DNA from: Akkermansiaceae bacterium
Lineage (GTDB): Bacteria > Verrucomicrobiota > Verrucomicrobiia > Verrucomicrobiales > Akkermansiaceae
DNA: 64,000 nt
Direction: 5' to 3'
Assembly: GCA_024233115.1 (NCBI GenBank)
Contig: JACKQB010000003.1
Span: 496,001-560,000, forward strand
Under the pieces are notes generated by a model. It was not told where the DNA came from. It ran no database searches and worked only from the letters and a program-made list of their open reading frames with translations. Positions 63,798-64,000 of the stretch are shown here, piece after piece. The translations under genes and the position numbers were made by a program. The first letter of the stretch is position 1. Every line of letters starts with the position of its first letter.

Positions 63798-64000
63798 GAG
63801 CGACGGTGATGGGATTTCCCGGTGAATTTTTTAATGTTGCCCAGTAAATGGGATGCTTGGGTATCGACAACGAAATAGCCCGACAGGGCACGGCGTCCGA
63901 GGAGCAGAGGACACTTCATAACCGAGCGATCAGCAAGGCTTAAAAGCACCTCCCACGAAAAACCCCCTGACAATTTCGCCTCGGTCCTTACGATCAAACG
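63794..64000 (-). CDS. RimK-associated retropepsin-like/zinc protease-like protein (N-terminus beyond window)
   Basis: The frame is open to the window end. The visible C-terminal part reads LSLADRSVMKCPLLLGRRALSG and YFVVDTQASHLLGN, matching the ATP-dependent zinc protease family (PF05618), whose genes usually accompany rimK. It overlaps rimK by 4 bases (ATGA), implying translational coupling. Confidence 0.8.
   Translation of the reverse strand, partial: RLIVRTEAKLSGGFSWEVLLSLADRSVMKCPLLLGRRALSGYFVVDTQASHLLGNIKKFTGKSHHRRS

Overview
The window looks like chromosomal DNA of a Verrucomicrobiota bacterium, probably from the Verrucomicrobiales (Akkermansiaceae/Rubritaleaceae-like). The evidence is inferential: two PEP-CTERM secreted proteins, a choice-of-anchor-Q beta-helix protein, an ankyrin/L,D-transpeptidase lipoprotein, a kinase with PEGA and FGE-sulfatase domains, moderate GC content and several small palindromic repeat families. 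No rRNA, CRISPR array, intact insertion sequence or prophage is visible. Genes are densely packed on both strands, with many short overlaps.

Layout. 0-13 kb: the 3' end of a secreted beta-helix protein, a secreted alpha/beta hydrolase, smc, lipB, an AI-2E-type permease, a TIGR04283-type glycosyltransferase, a phage-CII-like regulator, pyrD, a small lipoprotein and a dGTPase. 13.4-20.3 kb: a six-gene minus-strand operon (RDD, SpoIIM, DUF4129, DUF4350, MoxR ATPase, DUF58). 20.5-28.1 kb: a PLD-type lipoprotein, a SufR-like regulator divergent from a lysine-2,3-aminomutase-like radical SAM gene, tRNA-Arg(ACG) and tRNA-Pro(CGG), a glycoside hydrolase, a hydrolase, a metallopeptidase-like protein and OsmC. 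28.1-33.8 kb: a sigma factor overlapping a Ser/Thr kinase with PEGA and FGE-sulfatase domains, then two unrecognised genes (a coiled-coil protein and a Pro-rich protein).

33.9-45.8 kb: DEAD-box helicase, ruvC, a compact subtilase, a BrnT/BrnA-type toxin-antitoxin pair, tRNA-Arg(TCT), a MITE-like element, a YfiH-type laccase-domain protein, a MarR regulator, ferrochelatase with extra cysteines, ACP phosphodiesterase, an AsmA-like protein, the ankyrin/L,D-transpeptidase fusion and an HNH nuclease. 45.9-55.4 kb: a TMTC-like membrane TPR protein, then an exopolysaccharide- and surface-flavoured plus-strand run: PEP-CTERM protein, asparagine synthase, PEP-CTERM protein, SAF-domain dehydrogenase, FAD-dependent mutase or oxidase, and rmlC-like epimerase. 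55.5-64 kb: M32 carboxypeptidase, a DUF455 ferritin-like/ATP-grasp fusion, DUF2147, a PatB-type lyase, a beta-barrel protein, a UbiA-like protein, a RimK-type ligase and the edge of its zinc/aspartic-protease partner.

The best leads for undescribed biology are the ferritin-like/ATP-grasp fusion (57.2-59.1 kb), the coiled-coil/Pro-rich gene pair (31.6-33.8 kb), the PEP-CTERM/asparagine-synthase/sugar-modification run (47.8-55.4 kb), the divergent Fe-S-regulator/aminomutase pair (22.4-24.4 kb), and a hexamer (TGTTAG/CTAACA) that recurs across the window. All functional statements come from reading translated sequence and recalling families. No database search was run.
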